Shown here: in pieces, positions 22,472-34,299 of the stretch
Position numbering within the stretch: the stretch's first letter is position 1
How the letters are laid out: the number at the start of each line of letters is the position of its first letter
Source: Pontederia crassipes
Taxonomy: Eukaryota; Streptophyta; Magnoliopsida; Commelinales; Pontederiaceae
Direction: 5' to 3'
Assembly (NCBI GenBank): GCA_030549335.1
Contig: CM060195.1
Span: 7,223,001 to 7,287,000, forward strand
Length of the DNA stretch: 64,000 bases
The notes under the pieces: model-generated
What the model saw: the letters and a program-made list of their open reading frames with translations, nothing else
Database searches by the model: none
Told to the model about the DNA's origin: nothing
Program-made: the position numbers and the translations under genes

Positions 22472-24040
22472 AATTGCAAATTCAGGAGCCACCGACCATG
22501 TAGCGAGAGATCGCGAGATCTTCATGGAATTTCGTCGAATAAGTGAGGGGAGCAAATGGATTTACGTTGGAAACAACGAAAGAGTTGAAGTTAAAAGCAT
22601 TGGATCGTGCAAGTTAGAACTTCACAACGGCCAAATACTTTACTTTCATGATGTTCTATATGCTCCAACTTTTAGATGAAATTTACTTTCTATGTCCGCA
22701 TTAGACAAACTTGGTTATGTAATAAGTTTCCAGAGGAAACAAATGACAATATGTCTTAACAATATTCTTCTATGCAATGGTTTTCTCGATAATAGTTTCT
22801 ATGTTTTAAATATAGCATCTGTTGCTTATGGTTATTCTTTTATGTCATATGTTGATATGAATGAAAGTGCCAATATTTGGCATGCGAGATTAGGACACAT
22901 TTGACAAGATCGAATGAATATGCTTGTTAGAGAAGGCCTCTTAGGATCTCTCGCAAAAGTTGATCTTCTAACTTGTGAGGAATGTCTAGCTAGCAAGAAA
23001 ACAAGCATAGCATTTGGGAAGGGAAAACGCATCGAGTATCCATTACAATTAATCCATTCGAACATATGTGGTCCGATGAATGTTCACAGAAGACACGATT
23101 TTTCTTATTTCATCACATTTATAGATGATTATTCACGTTACGGTATTGTATACTTGATTTCTCATAAGTCTGAAGCTTTGGATTATTTTGTAAGATTCAT
23201 GAACATGACAGAGATTATTTTATTACGGAGTTCTCGATTTTGTAGACACGAATATCTCTCTGACTTATTCAAAAAGTTACGTGATGAAAAAGGTATAGTT
23301 AGCTAACAGTATCGAGAACTCCGTAATAAAATGGTGTTGCAGAAAGACGAAATCGTACCTTATTTGATGTGATTCGATCCATGATAGCGCAAGTTAATCT
23401 TCGAATTTTGTATTGAGGAGATGTGTTATTGATTGCTGCCTATATTTTAAACCATGTACCATCGAAATCCTTTCCTACCACGCCTTATGAACTTTGGACA
23501 AGTCAAAAGCCTAACCTTAGTTATTTGCGCCCTTGGAGTTGTGCAGTCTATGTTCTAAACAACTCTCATAAGTATGAGAAGTTGGGTCCTAGAGGACATA
23601 AATGTATCTTTATAAGATATTGTTAAACCTCCAAGGGCTATGTATTCATAGGAGAAAGAGAAGATGGTACGGTAATAGAAATCGAAAGTAGAGATGTGAC
23701 ATTCATAGATAATGAGTTTCCTAAGCAAGACGAGATTGAGAAGGGACTTCACTTAGATAAATAAGAAGATTCTGAGTTGACGACACAAGCGGATCAACTC
23801 GTTGAGGAGTTAGTCTCCTCCGTCCCATAGCTTGATCTGAGTGGGAGAGATTCACAACCGCCAACTGACCAACTTGAAAGTTCTCTTCGACAGACTACTA
23901 GAAAATATGTTCCACGTCGACGATTTGAAATCGAAGGGTTACATGAACATGTATCACATGAGGTCAACTTAGTAAGTCTCGAAAATGAACTTGAGCCCAA
24001 ATCTGTTAAAGATGCTCTCTCATCCCCTGCTAAAAATTAG
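22472..24040 (+). pseudogene. copia protease and integrase, broken
   Basis: The protease begins at a Trp codon turned to TGA. Its active site reads NSGATDH, with Asn in place of the catalytic Asp (about 22480). DVLYAP follows, then stops near 22677 and 22903. The integrase zinc region is HARLGHI plus CEECLASKKT. The first catalytic Asp is Asn (LIHSNICGPM, about 23065), while FIDDYSRY keeps the second. The NGVAERRNRT motif with the catalytic Glu survives at about 23333-23365, but the stretch before it is replaced by an inverted copy of 23218-23238. The C-terminal PSKSFPTTPYELWTSQKP and GYVFIGEREDGTVIEIESRD regions are readable. Two of the key catalytic residues are lost by G-to-A changes. Confidence 0.82.
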
Positions 24041-24560
24041 CTATAGTCGTGTATATAGACTTAGAATTACATGATGTAAACACTGCATTTCTCAATGGAG
24101 AACTAAATGAGGAAATTTACATGGAGAAACTTCAAGACTTCGTTGTAAAAGGAGAAGAGCACAAAGTTTGTAGACTGTGTCGGTCCATTTATGGACTAAA
24201 ATAATCATCTAGATAGTGGTACCTCAAATTCCATGAATCAATCATTTCGTATGGTTTTAACATGATTGAGGAAGACCACTGAATGTATGTTCATAAGTCT
24301 GACGATAATTTTGTTATCCTAACATTATATGTGGACGACATTTTGATAGCTGGAAATAATAGAGATTTTGTCATTACCATTAAGTAATGGTTGTCCTCCA
24401 TGTTTGAGATGAAGGACATGGGTGAAACAGCCTACATACTGGGTGTGAAAATCCAATGCGACCGTTCCAAACGACTCCTTGCTTTGTCACGGGAATCATA
24501 TATAAAGAAAGTTTTGGAATGATTTCGCATGGATGACTGCAAACCCATTGACACTTCTAT
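24041..24560 (+). pseudogene. copia reverse transcriptase, internal fragment
   Basis: The fragment enters at [20 protein letters not shown], so the first RT motifs are deleted, and continues through SIYGLK and the intact catalytic YVDDILIAG (about 24328-24354) to DMGETAYILGVKI and DDCKPIDTSI. There are at least five stops (Gln to TAA or TAG, probably Arg to TGA). It ends at 24560 against an LTR fragment of the first Athila family. Confidence 0.85.
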
Positions 24561-24958
24561 TGATGGCTACTTTTCTATAGAGTAGAAAAGTTCGGCAAGT
24601 ATACCGATCGCACAAGTAGTAAAAAGATATCGATCCCATGAGGACTTTTATCTTTCACTCTTACTAGATGAACATTCTTTAATAGAAATGAATTATGAAG
24701 ATAATCAGAGAGGAAACAAGAAATAGATCCAAGAAAAGAAACACTAATTAGAAGAAATATTGGTTTTACTAAGCATTCCTCCACTGTTAATCGAGTAAGA
24801 AAATCATATTTGATGGAAATAATGTAAATTAGGACTCTAACTAGATGTCCTATCTGTTTTATCAATTAAATAATTGGAGAAAGTTTAACCAAATCGTCCT
24901 CCAAATATTTAAGGATTAAAACATAAGTGATTTGATTCATCTCAACGACTCCTCAACC
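24561..24958 (-). repeat. Truncated LTR of the first Athila family
   Basis: It begins TGATGGCTACTTTTCTATAG and matches 2165-2569 closely, base by base in long runs (for example ATACCGATCGCACAAGTAGT). The terminal TG end is intact and abuts the copia RT. The other end stops at CTCCTCAACC, well short of a full LTR. It is either a truncated solo LTR or the surviving end of an element whose remainder was deleted. Confidence 0.85.
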
Positions 24959-26168
24959 ATAATTGGATTATTTTGTTAGTCCATATTTGTCACTTCTTTT
25001 CTTTTGTAATTTGGGGAACTAAAATTAAAAAGAAGACCCACTGGGCACGAGCCTCGCTTTTCTTCCGAGAATACTTGGCTTGTGTGCTAGCAGTGCCATA
25101 AGAGCCATACTCATGTTTTCCTCAAGTAAGGGGACAGAGGAGTAGTTATTTATAGAGAAGAGAAGTTGCCTACGATTTTCCTCACCCTATTTTTTTATTA
25201 TTTTTTTATATGCTTGGGCAAGGCACTTGAGACCTTTATTAAACAAAGAACAAAAAACATTCCCCAACTTACTCGAGAAGAGAAATACAATTATGAGGCA
25301 TGTATTAACTAAACTTATTATTTCTACAATGTAGCACATCACAATTGAGCATCATATAAGTGGGTGCAAATGTAAGATTCAGACGAAGTTATGTGCAAAG
25401 TCAGGCTACATGTCACTCGCTTTGGTTCCAAGTCAAAGTCATTTATGTTTTTATGTTCTTCTCCGGAAATGTTCAAAATAAATCAATCATGCGGATTAGA
25501 GGATCAACACTGTCATGTATAATGTTTCCTAATTCATACTTGATGACATGCACTATTCTTTGGCGACATGAGAGAAGGCAAACAAATATATATATGATAA
25601 GATACATTAACTCATGCATATTCAAAACATGCCAACAACATGGATTAAAAGATAAGAGGCTCATACATGATAGCTGGTTTGACCCGACACATACAAAAGC
25701 AAATACTTAACGATACAACTAAACTCACTACTGACCAGTAGACACTCATAACAACACACCGACTCATGCTAACATTAGCTAACCTCATTTTCCCCCAAAC
25801 CTGAAATAAACATTGTCCTTAATGTTTCTGACATGTCAAAACATAAAATTAGGATTGAAGTAAAGAAAGCTCACATGCCATGTGGTGGAGGTGGGAACGC
25901 CGACCAATCACTATGCTCAATGTGTTAGTTATTAATCTTGTAAACCTTGGTCCAATCGCCTCCTAGCATGTCGATATCCTACAATGAGCACACATGTGTT
26001 GATGAGCGGCTATTTATTCCAAAAGCACAATTCAAAGAACAAAATGATAAGAGAAAAATCTTGGGTTGCCTCCCAAGAAGCGCCTCTATTTAACGTCGTT
26101 GGCCCGACACATTGAAGGATCATCTAGGTGATGGATCAGGAAGTTCTGATGGTTTCCTCCTTTCAAAT
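24959..26168 (-). other. Post-pol and 3' region of the second Athila element, no gene supported
   Basis: Near 26065-26084 the minus strand reads CGCTTCTTGGGAGGCAACCC, a motif I know from the segment after Athila pol. The rest (24959-26040) has no recognisable domain; a 116-codon plus-strand frame at 25360-25710 has no family features and is opposite to the element. An env-like frame, if it ever existed here, is gone. Confidence 0.5.
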
Positions 26169-26812
26169 TCATGAACCAATAAGTGCGGCCTCAATTTTTT
26201 GTCTCTTTAATAATCTCATAGCGTGATTAGGGTGAACTCCTAATGTGGCACTCAATTCATGCAATTCTTTACATCCGACTTCAATTAAGTTCAATGGGCG
26301 TTCGAATGTGTTCTTCTGCGGCATGTCTTGCAACACTTTTTGCTCCTTCTCATCAATGTAATCTATAAAGAAAATTTGATTAGTAGGAGTTCGAAATTTG
26401 GGAGATTGTGAAAGGTCAAACTCCACTTTTTCGTCCCCAATGGTGAAGGTCAACTTTCCATTCTCTAGTAGTGGCCAGAAATGGTCTTCCCAAGATTATG
26501 GGTATTTCTCCATCCTCCTCCATGTCCAAGACAATGAAGTCTACTGGTATAAAGAACTTATCCACCTTCAGCAGTACATTTTCTACAACTCCCATTGGAT
26601 AGGTGATTGAACGATCAGTCAATTGTAGTGAGATAGTAGTAGGCTTCAATTCGTTCAATTCTAATCTCTTGTAAATAGAAAAGGGCATTAGAGATACACT
26701 TGCACCTAAATCACACAAAGGTTTGTCAATGTTCAGATGACCAATAGTACAAGGGATTGAGAAGCTACCCAAGTCCCTCAGCTTTGGTGGCAACTTTCTT
26801 TGTATCACTGCA
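26169..26812 (-). pseudogene. Athila aspartic protease region, broken
   Basis: The block QRKLPPKLRDLGSFSIPCTIG leads to the protease. It keeps the active-site segment CDLGASVSLMPFSIYKRL with its Asp, then VENVLLKVDKFFIPVDFIVL and IPIILGRPFL, which form the rest of the retropepsin fold. A frameshift with a small deletion follows near 26440; the frame then reads ENGKLTFTIGDEKVEFDL. The protease would have cut the Gag-Pol polyprotein. The residues are well kept, but it is separated from gag by an insertion and from RT by a deletion. Confidence 0.85.
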
Positions 26813-29258
26813 TGATCACTAGCTGATCATATTATAGTTTTACTGCATGATCACTAGGGATTGAGAAGCCCTCATTTTGCCCTACATTTGGTCAATTATG
26901 CATAGAATGCAATAAATTGTGATTAGTAGCTGACCATTCTTATTTTTATTAAATTCCATATGCACAGAGGTTCTGATTGGTTAAAATCTATAAGGTTATC
27001 ATTTCTGTGCCAAGTTATCATTTTTGGGCAAGTTGTCATTTCAATATGCAAAGTTATCATTCCAATGTGCATTTGCTAATTGAGCTGATTTCTAATTGTT
27101 ATCTTGCCCTAAATCCCTTGCTATTATGAATTAATCATGATTTGGATAATCATGATTTGACTTGTGCAAAGTTATCATTCCAATGCACAAGTTATCATTC
27201 TTGGTGCCAAGTTATCATTTTTTGGGCAAAGTTGTCATTTCAATGTGCAAGGTCATTATTTCTGCATAACAGCATTAGACAATCATTTAGTTGTTGTCAT
27301 AACTCCTTGCTGCTCTGAATTGGTCACATTTGGATAATTATAATCAAATCTGCACAAGTTATCATTTCTGTGCACAAAGTTATCATTCCGGGACTCAAGT
27401 TATCACTCTTATGAAACATTATCCATATCTAATAATTGAACTCATTTTATTGTTGTCCAAATCCATACTTATTCAATTCTTATTTGAAAACTTGGATACC
27501 TACTGTCTTGCTGTTTTGAACCACTCATATTTAGAAGTTATCATTCCAAGCATAAAGTTATCATTTCTGTATAATGATTTCATTTCTGCAAAACACCAAG
27601 TTGCATTTAACAATTGAGTTTATATATATGCTATCCTAATACATACTTGTTTAATTTCTATTTAAGAATTTTGATGCTTGCTATTTTGACTCCTCTAGCA
27701 GATAATATGAAGCTGCAACAAGCTGAAAAATGTGGGGGGACCACTACACTGCTGTCCAAAAAGTTGTTGCATCAGCTGGAATTTGTTGGACAGGACACAT
27801 GGCATAATCAGAGGGTATTAGAAGCTTCTTATCTGCATCCTAAGGTGAGGAAGGACCATATAAAAGCTAAGAGAAACCTGGAGAAGAGGGGAGACTCCAT
27901 TGTAGGTTTCTGAAGCAGGAAGCAAAAGGGAGGAACTCAAGGGGGAGCTGTTGCATTCTGATTTTGTCGACAGATTCAATTTTTCAGAATGCTTTGTATC
28001 AATTTCCTAATCTATTTTGTATCATTTTTTGTAATTATGATGAGCTAAATCCCAACTCTCCTAGGATAGAGTAATAGTCTAATAAATGTTATGGATGGAG
28101 TTTGAACAAAACTGGTTTCCTTCTCTAATATTGACATTGTTCTAATTTTTGTTTTCTGATTTCTGAAATCTTGAAATATGTTCTTGACATTGTGAAATTC
28201 TAATTGCATTTGCAACCGAGAATTTGATTTATGATTTTTTCTTTGTTCAGAAATGAATCAAGAAATAATGACAAGTTCCTAGGTCCAATATCTTTGTCTA
28301 TGAATCTGATTTCTGATTTATCCTAGAATCTATTTTGTTATTGTAAAATCCTGATTTTCATTAACCACTGAGAAGTGAATTTATAGTTTTTTTTATGTTC
28401 AGAGATGGACCAAGAAGCAACGACAATTGTTGAATTCCAATCTGTGATTATATGCTTATTGTATCCAACTAATTGATGTTGGTGTGGATTTCAATTTAAT
28501 TTGCAATCGAGAGATTGAATTTAAATCCCCTTGATGTTTAGAGATAAACCAAGAAGCATTAGCATTAAAATTGGATAATTTACACTTCTGTTTAGTTGAT
28601 TTAATTCATTGTGCCATTATTGTGGATGTTGACTTGGTTGTGATGTCAATTTCAGACCTACTGAAATTGCCAAAATCTGAGAGGATTTGGTAAAATCAGT
28701 AAGGTGCTTATACGCATGCTTAATGACAACTTGATATCAGTGAAGATTCCTTTCTCATTCAACTTAACTAATCTTCTATATGAGAATATGATGATTAGTC
28801 TTAGTTTAATCATGCTGTGAGAGCAGCCCTTTATTAGTTGAATCAGAATTGGCTTTAAATTGTGAATCGTTCCATTCCATCCATAGCTGAATTAGATGAA
28901 CCCCATTCCTAGGAGAATCTCTCATTGACTGATAATCTCTTTTAGTTTTTAGCTCAGTAATCAGAATTCAGTTCTTGTCAATTACTAAAACACAAAAAAT
29001 AGTCACTTTTTAATCATAGTTTAAATCTATTTTCACTTTCCTTAATTACACTATTTTTATCACTTAGTCTAGGATTAATCTATGTTATATTAGTGAGTCC
29101 TTAGCCTTCAAATCATTGTGGATACGACACTTGAGTCTATTACAATTGACCTGTGCACTTGGAGTAGAGTAAATTAAGAAGTTTGATCAAATTTTGGAAA
29201 ATCTCAATTCTGACACATAAATTCAGCAAGTTATCATTACTCCACTAATTGCACATCA
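26813..29258. mobile_element. Unclassified 2.4 kb insertion splitting the Athila gag-protease junction
   Basis: The Athila frame EECSAV(I/M) is interrupted and resumes as VIQRKLPP on the other side. CTGCA flanks it on both sides (26808-26812 and 29259-29263); the match extends to nine bases, ATCACTGCA. The inserted sequence starts TGATCACTAG and ends GCACATCA, so TG...CA. Inside, AACTCAAGGGGGAGC then TGTTGCATTCTG at about 27933-27955 looks like a plus-strand polypurine tract and LTR start. GTGGATACGACACTTGAGT near 29114 resembles wording near gypsy LTR ends. No left LTR matches, so a non-autonomous or truncated retroelement is my best guess. The left junction shows local duplications (16-bp ACTGCATGATCACTAG at 26807 and 26842). 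Confidence 0.6.
26990..27600 (+). repeat. Dispersed AAGTTATCATT repeats
   Basis: Around fifteen copies of AAGTTATCATT(T/C) and variants (AGTTGTCATT) occur in about 600 bases, alternating with GTGCA and CCAATG words. One more copy lies at the right end of the same insertion (29227-29238). The copies are not in strict tandem. They look like a decayed short-period array internal to the unclassified insertion. Confidence 0.7.
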
Positions 29259-30984
29259 CTGCACTACACTCCTCTGTCAAAGAATTTGTTTCATATTCTT
29301 CAAGAGCCCTCTTCTTTGACATAATCTCCCTCAAAAACTTTGCATATGTAGGAATATGAGCAATGGCATCTGCAAAAGGAATATTTATATGCATTTGTTT
29401 AAATAATTTTACAAACTTTTCAAATTGTTGATCCATCTTGGACTTTTGAAGCCTTTGAGGGAATGGAATTGGTGGCACATATGTGGTGGAGGTTTGTAAG
29501 GAGGCTCTAGTGGCTCTATAGTGTTGTCCTCCACAACTTACTTTCCTTTGTCTATAGTTTTCTTCAAAAGTGACTCCAATGCTTTGCCACTCCTCAATTA
29601 CACTGCATTGCAATGCTCACGAGGGTTCACCTGAGCCTTGCTTGGAAGGCTGCCCTCTTCTTTAGAATTCATGGAGCTAGCTATTTGCCCCACTTGATAC
29701 TCCAAGTTCCTATTCGATGTGATTAGTTGCTCCATTCCTTTCTCAATCTTTTCAAATCAGTCATTTGTTGCATTCACCAGTTCTTCAATTTCAAGCTCCC
29801 AAAATTGTATTTTTCCACCTGAGATTGTGGGGGTGGTTGTTGATATGGTGGTGTTATGAAGTCTGATAGTGTGGCCGAGGTGAAATGCCTGGAAGTGATG
29901 GCCTTGCTTGCTGAGATGGCTCGGTTTGATTTTCCCAAGAGAAATTGAGATGATTCATACATCCTGAATTATATGTAGTGGCATATGGATTGTTTCCTGT
30001 GTTTGTATTTGCCATGACATTGGCTTGTTCATGGTGCATGCAATTTAGGGTATTGTGAGGTCCTCCACAATTGTTACAAATAGATTGTGATGTATTCATA
30101 CTTGCCACCATCTGTACTAGAGAATTCACCTTAGCACTCAATTCTCTGTATCCTTCGTGGTCTCTAACAGATGCTGCTCTTGATGATCCTTCTTCATCAT
30201 AGTCTTCATCATTCATAGCCAATTGATCCAACAAATTACAAGCTTGTGAGTAAGGAAGGTTCATGATTGAACCACCTACCGCTGCTGAATCAATGTTAAA
30301 TTTCAAATTGGGAGAGAGACCATTGTGAAAGGTCTCTATCAGGAGTCAAGCAGGTACTGCATGATGTGGGCACTGCCTCTATAATTTCTTGAATCTCTTT
30401 CATGCATTGTCTAGAGATTCATTTTCTTTTTTCTTGAAACAAGTGATTTCATTCCTCAGTTTGATGAATTTTTCTAGAGGAAAGAATCTCTTCATAAAAG
30501 CTTCAAATAGCTCATCCCATGTGTTGAAGGTTCCAGGAGGTTGAGAGTCCAACCAGTCTTGTGCTTCATCCCTGAGAGAGAATGGAAAAAATTTCATCTT
30601 GATGGCATCTTCTTCAACCCCATTCATGATGGCGGCACACATTTGAAGGAAGCGGTTGATGTGTGATAGAGGGTCTTCATTGCATTCTCCTCTAAACTGA
30701 TTCAATTGCACTATTTGACTGAGCCCAGACTTCAGTTCAAAATTATTTGCAGCAATCCTATGGCCCACAATACTCGGGGTGGTGCCTCTATAAGACCTTC
30801 GAGCTAAGTCCCTAGTTGGAGGTTCAATTTCCTTCACTTGTTGTTGTTGTTGGCCATCTTCTATGTTCGGTCCTATGTTTTGGTTATTGGCCATCTGTTG
30901 TTCTCTTCTTGCTCTTCCATTTACTCGGTATTGTCTTTCAATTTCAGGAATATATGATTCAAGTGCCTTGTTTCTGCGGTGCAT
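29259..30984 (-). pseudogene. Athila-type gag, second copy, broken
   Basis: Starting at the Met at 30984 (MHRRNKALESYIPEIERQY), the frame passes a Gln run and ANNFELKSGLSQIVQLNQFR, then the capsid motif MKFFPFSLRDEAQDWLDSQP and WDELFEAFMKRFFP. A Trp codon is TGA after SLDNA (30400). Downstream are LPYSQACNLLDQLAMNDEDY, an intact zinc knuckle CNNCGGPHNTLNC (CX2CX3HX4C, about 30027-30071), and, after further frameshifts, MDQQFEKFVKLFKQMHINIP and EECSAV. The frame open upstream of 30984 reads back into the primer site and LTR and is not real. This knuckle is the reference showing that the first Athila copy has lost its first Cys. Confidence 0.85.
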
Positions 30985-31053
30985 ACACAAAAAAGAAAAG
31001 AAATTTTTGTCTAGATTAACAAATAAAATCAAAATTCTAATATTGACGCTCTT

Positions 31054-31070
31054 CCTCGGCAACGGCGTCA
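31054..31070 (-). promoter_or_regulatory. Primer binding site, tRNA-Asp type, one mutation in core
   Basis: The minus strand reads TGACGCCGTTGCCGAGG beside the LTR end, compared with TGGCGCCGTTGCCGGGG. The G-to-A change at the third base would weaken priming. Confidence 0.8.
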
Positions 31071-31076
31071 AAAACT

Positions 31077-32336
31077 TGACAATTCTTTCGCAAGTGTACG
31101 GAGTCAATGTCGTAGTATATAAAATATCGTCCCACAGGGAAGAGTTCAAGTATTAGAATTATGTGATTCTAAATGATATCTAAACGGTCAGAAGAGGTGA
31201 AATAATAATAAAAATGAAATGCCGAAATGAGTGTAGAAAATGACGAGAAAGAACAATAATTGATTATGAGAAACAAATGAGAATAAAAGTTCTCCGGTTT
31301 TGAATCCACCTAGGATATTGATCATAGGGAGTTTAGAGATAATAAAATCATTAATGTTCTACTCAATCTTCAAAAGTCATGCATCTCCTTTTCAAGCAAA
31401 CACAATTCTAATTAAAACAATAAACGTCTACTTTCGTGGTCATTTAAATTATTTTAATTACATTATAAGCCAAGATTCATAAGTAAAATGATTATCCTTA
31501 TTTCTAAGAAACAATACATTTCATGTCATTCATTTGAACTAATCTTGATGAAATACTTTCGTAATCAATAAGATCTTCGGTTGCTTAATTAGGTGGTCAA
31601 TCTAATATAAGCATTTCATCAAGCACATGAAGGACAAAAAATACATCAAATCAAATAAAAATATTCCCTAAAAATCAACCCTAAGTTTCATCAAACCCGA
31701 GAAAAAGAAGTCTAGCCACGCATAGAGAAAAAAATCATCATCAAAACGTAAGAGTTCATAAAAAGATAATGAGATTAAGTCTAAGAAAGGTATAGAAATG
31801 CAGAGAAAAATAAATGTTCGTCCCAGCCGTCTTGATCTCCTAAAAAATAAGGTCTGGACCCTATTTTCGTCCCTCAAAATCCTTTTTATAGCCTCCTCAA
31901 ATTAGGGTTACAAGAATGCCCAAAATATCCCAAATATTAGCCCAATACGACCAAAATAGGTCCAATACGACCTAGGATGAGGCGTTACGGTCTGTTGGAT
32001 CAAGTCGTATTGATTCTGAAGCGTGATACGGTCTGAATGACTTTAATATGGACAAAATGGTTTAAATACGGCATATCCGTATTTTCTAGTGCGCGAACAA
32101 TATGACATGACTGGCTTTAATACGGGCAAGATGGCAAAAATATAGCCAACTCGTATTTTCCACTGCGAGCTCAATATCACCTGAAGGGCTTTAATACTGG
32201 CTGAAAGGCTTTAATACCTATACATGTGTTTTTGTCAAACTTTTGCCAGATTTTCATGGTTCCTAAAACAAATCAAACAATAATGTAGATTCCGAAATAT
32301 TTGATGTTTAAAGATGAAATAATATAAAACACATCA
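31077..32336 (-). repeat. 5' LTR of the second Athila element
   Basis: The end at 31077 (TGACAATTCTTTCGC, plus strand) is fixed by the adjoining primer site. The other end is my best estimate at CACATCA (32336). A minus-strand TATA box (TATAAAAAGG) is at 31890-31881. The U3 part contains a 74-bp tandem repeat with TACGG words. Confidence 0.65.
32041..32225 (-). repeat. 74-bp tandem repeat in LTR U3
   Basis: CTTTAATA(T/C)GG starts at 32041, 32115 and 32189, exactly 74 bases apart. It is followed by diverged copies containing TACGGCATATCCGTATTTT / CCAACTCGTATTTTCCA. A partial fourth CTTTAATAC begins at about 32209. Isolated ATACGGTC/ATACGACC words continue upstream to 31947. Confidence 0.7.
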
Positions 32337-32386
32337 ATCTTGACAATAATTATATTAAAATAATTGAATAACTACGTGATTATCAA

Positions 32387-33900
32387 TGATCAAAGAGAAC
32401 CTATTCAAGAATAAGCATATGGGGGTGAACGGATAAGAGGAGGATGTTCGACTATAGGATGTTACCAAAAAAACATCCAAGAGATCCCAAGATATTGTAC
32501 GATCAAAGGCAATGGCATTCAACAATATTATAGTATATTGTTGGTGTAATGAAATTATGATAGATGAAATATCTAAAAGTTCACTATTATAATTATTACT
32601 AAATTTTCAAATTTATCATGGTGTAATTAAATTATAATTGATGAAATATTTGTGATACTTCAAAATTGTAATTTATTATTGGATTCTCGGATATGAAAAT
32701 ATATTTGCACTTTAAACTCTATTTGAATTAGCAAATACAGGAAAATTGTGGCATTATCTCATTGGATATTAAAATATATTTATATTAAATACTCTATAAG
32801 AGTAAGAAAATATGGATGTCGCCAAAATTGTGGGTATCAAATTTTTAGATATATTTGCATTTTATACTCTATGAGAGTAAGCAAATACATATGTTGTGTG
32901 AATCACTCATTTGCCAAATGTGAGCATTCAAGAGAATTGACTAATGAATTGTCAGGAATTGAAAGATGAAACGAGAAATCATCAATGTTATATGAATTCT
33001 TACGTATACTATATTTTTAAGGATTTTGAGTTGGATCCTATTGCTTGAAGAGTTAGTAATGCGAACTGGTCATTCGCGTATATACTAATATCGAACTTGA
33101 AAAAGTATTCAATATGACATAAAGATATGAATTATCTGAGAGAATTAACCACATAGATGGTCAAAGAACAAAAGATCATATGTCTTTGAAGTAATTAATT
33201 GTGTTGGATTTTTTTGTTGATGATTCAATCTCAAAATGATTCTATATGTGATCATAGAAACAAATTGATTACTCGTGATATGACGCTTGAATTGCTATAG
33301 ACTGTAGTGAAGTCTACAAAGAATGACAACTTGAATAGTGGCATTCTTAATCAATGTGAAAAATAATCATGCAAATAGATAATAAAGAGCAAACTAGAAG
33401 ACCACAGAAAAGTTTTGGTTGTGGATTTCTTTATATCTATTGAATATAAAGTAAAATTATACTTGTGTGTATGTGACAAAAAATATTTGAAAGAAACATT
33501 AAAACTAATCTTAATAAATCTTAGTGGAAAAGTCTATCATAGATTGAAACTATGTATACAAAAGAATATCTATAATATAATGTGAAGAAATTGCATCGGT
33601 GGAATTCACATGATGGCAAAAACTCCTAATGATTACATGGTGTAAGAGTTTTTGGTAATCTCATTAAAAACTATAAATATGATTATCGAATATCAATAAA
33701 TGAGTTTTTAGTCATCTCGTTAAAATCATAAATGTAGTTGAAGTTCTCTCTTTGAGTAAAAAGAAACAAAGTCGTGATTATCTTAAAATGTGAGGGTGCA
33801 CCACTTCAAAAGTCAATGAAAGAATACATGTGCAAATGTATGTAAAATTACTTTGTGCTAAAATAGTGAAGTCATCTGTTAAACTTCAATGAAATATATT
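32387..33900 (+). repeat. Internal region of array, copy I, X block
   Basis: From TGATCAAAGAGAACCT this block matches 47884-49380 closely and in order (for example GTTCGACTATAGGATGTTAC and TCAATCTCAAAATG). It contains no readable domain. It ends at about 33900 in a deletion joining it to the middle LTR: the following V segment (about 670 bases in copy II) and the first 300 bases of the LTR are missing. Confidence 0.65.
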
Positions 33901-33910
33901 TTAATTTTAA

Positions 33911-34299
33911 AATGTGTGTCTTTTGAATGAAAAGGCACTAGACGCATCCCTTGGTAAAGCATCCTTTCAGGCCCGTAAATAGGCTTCCCCTTATTGCATT
34001 TTCATGCAATTGAATGCAATTAAAAGCAATGAGAAGCATTGAAAAGACTATGAACATGCAATGAGTACTATATATACAATACATAAAAATGCATTCAAGT
34101 CCTTGCAAATTATTAGAATGAGAGACTGATTTCTTCAACAGTTGCTAGTTGACGAACTCGATGACTTCTGAGAGTATTATTATTGTACATCCACTAGCAA
34201 ACTTCGTGTGTGGACAAATAAGTCTCTAAAGATAGTGATTCATCGTACCTTGAAGTCTTGATATTTATTTCTTTTATTTCCATCTACCCACTCTTTTCA
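33911..34299 (+). repeat. Middle LTR of the tandem copia array, 5' part deleted
   Basis: GTGTCTTTTGAATGAAAAGG through CTACCCACTCTTTTCA matches the last 390 bases of the first and right LTRs. It sits between the X block of copy I and the Z block of copy II, which is what a shared middle LTR should do. Confidence 0.75.

Larger units (their letters stand above)
19568..24560 (+). mobile_element. Decayed Ty1-copia element, 5' LTR to RT, 3' end lost
   Basis: The 5' LTR (19568-20093), initiator-Met primer site (20095-20106), long leader and gag-protease-integrase-RT order define a Ty1-copia element inserted in the W block of array copy I. Coding ends in RT at 24560, where an Athila-family LTR fragment starts. 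RNase H, polypurine tract and 3' LTR are missing. The five bases before the LTR are AAAGA; the matching copy cannot be located with confidence. The lineage is not assigned. Confidence 0.85.
24959..32336 (-). mobile_element. Second Athila-like gypsy element, internally deleted and interrupted
   Basis: Minus-strand order: LTR (32336-31077), primer site (31070-31054), gag (30984 to 29259), an inserted 2.4 kb sequence (29258-26813), protease (26812-26169), then CGCTTCTTGGGAGGCAACCC (about 26084-26065), which normally follows pol in Athila elements, and a 3' non-coding region. Reverse transcriptase, RNase H and integrase are missing. The LTR differs from that of the first Athila element, so it is another family. 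The left boundary and the 3' LTR are not identified. Confidence 0.75.

Noticed and set aside
30985..31149. Upstream extension of the second Athila gag frame
   Set aside because: It reads back through the primer binding site into the LTR; the first sensible Met is at 30984.
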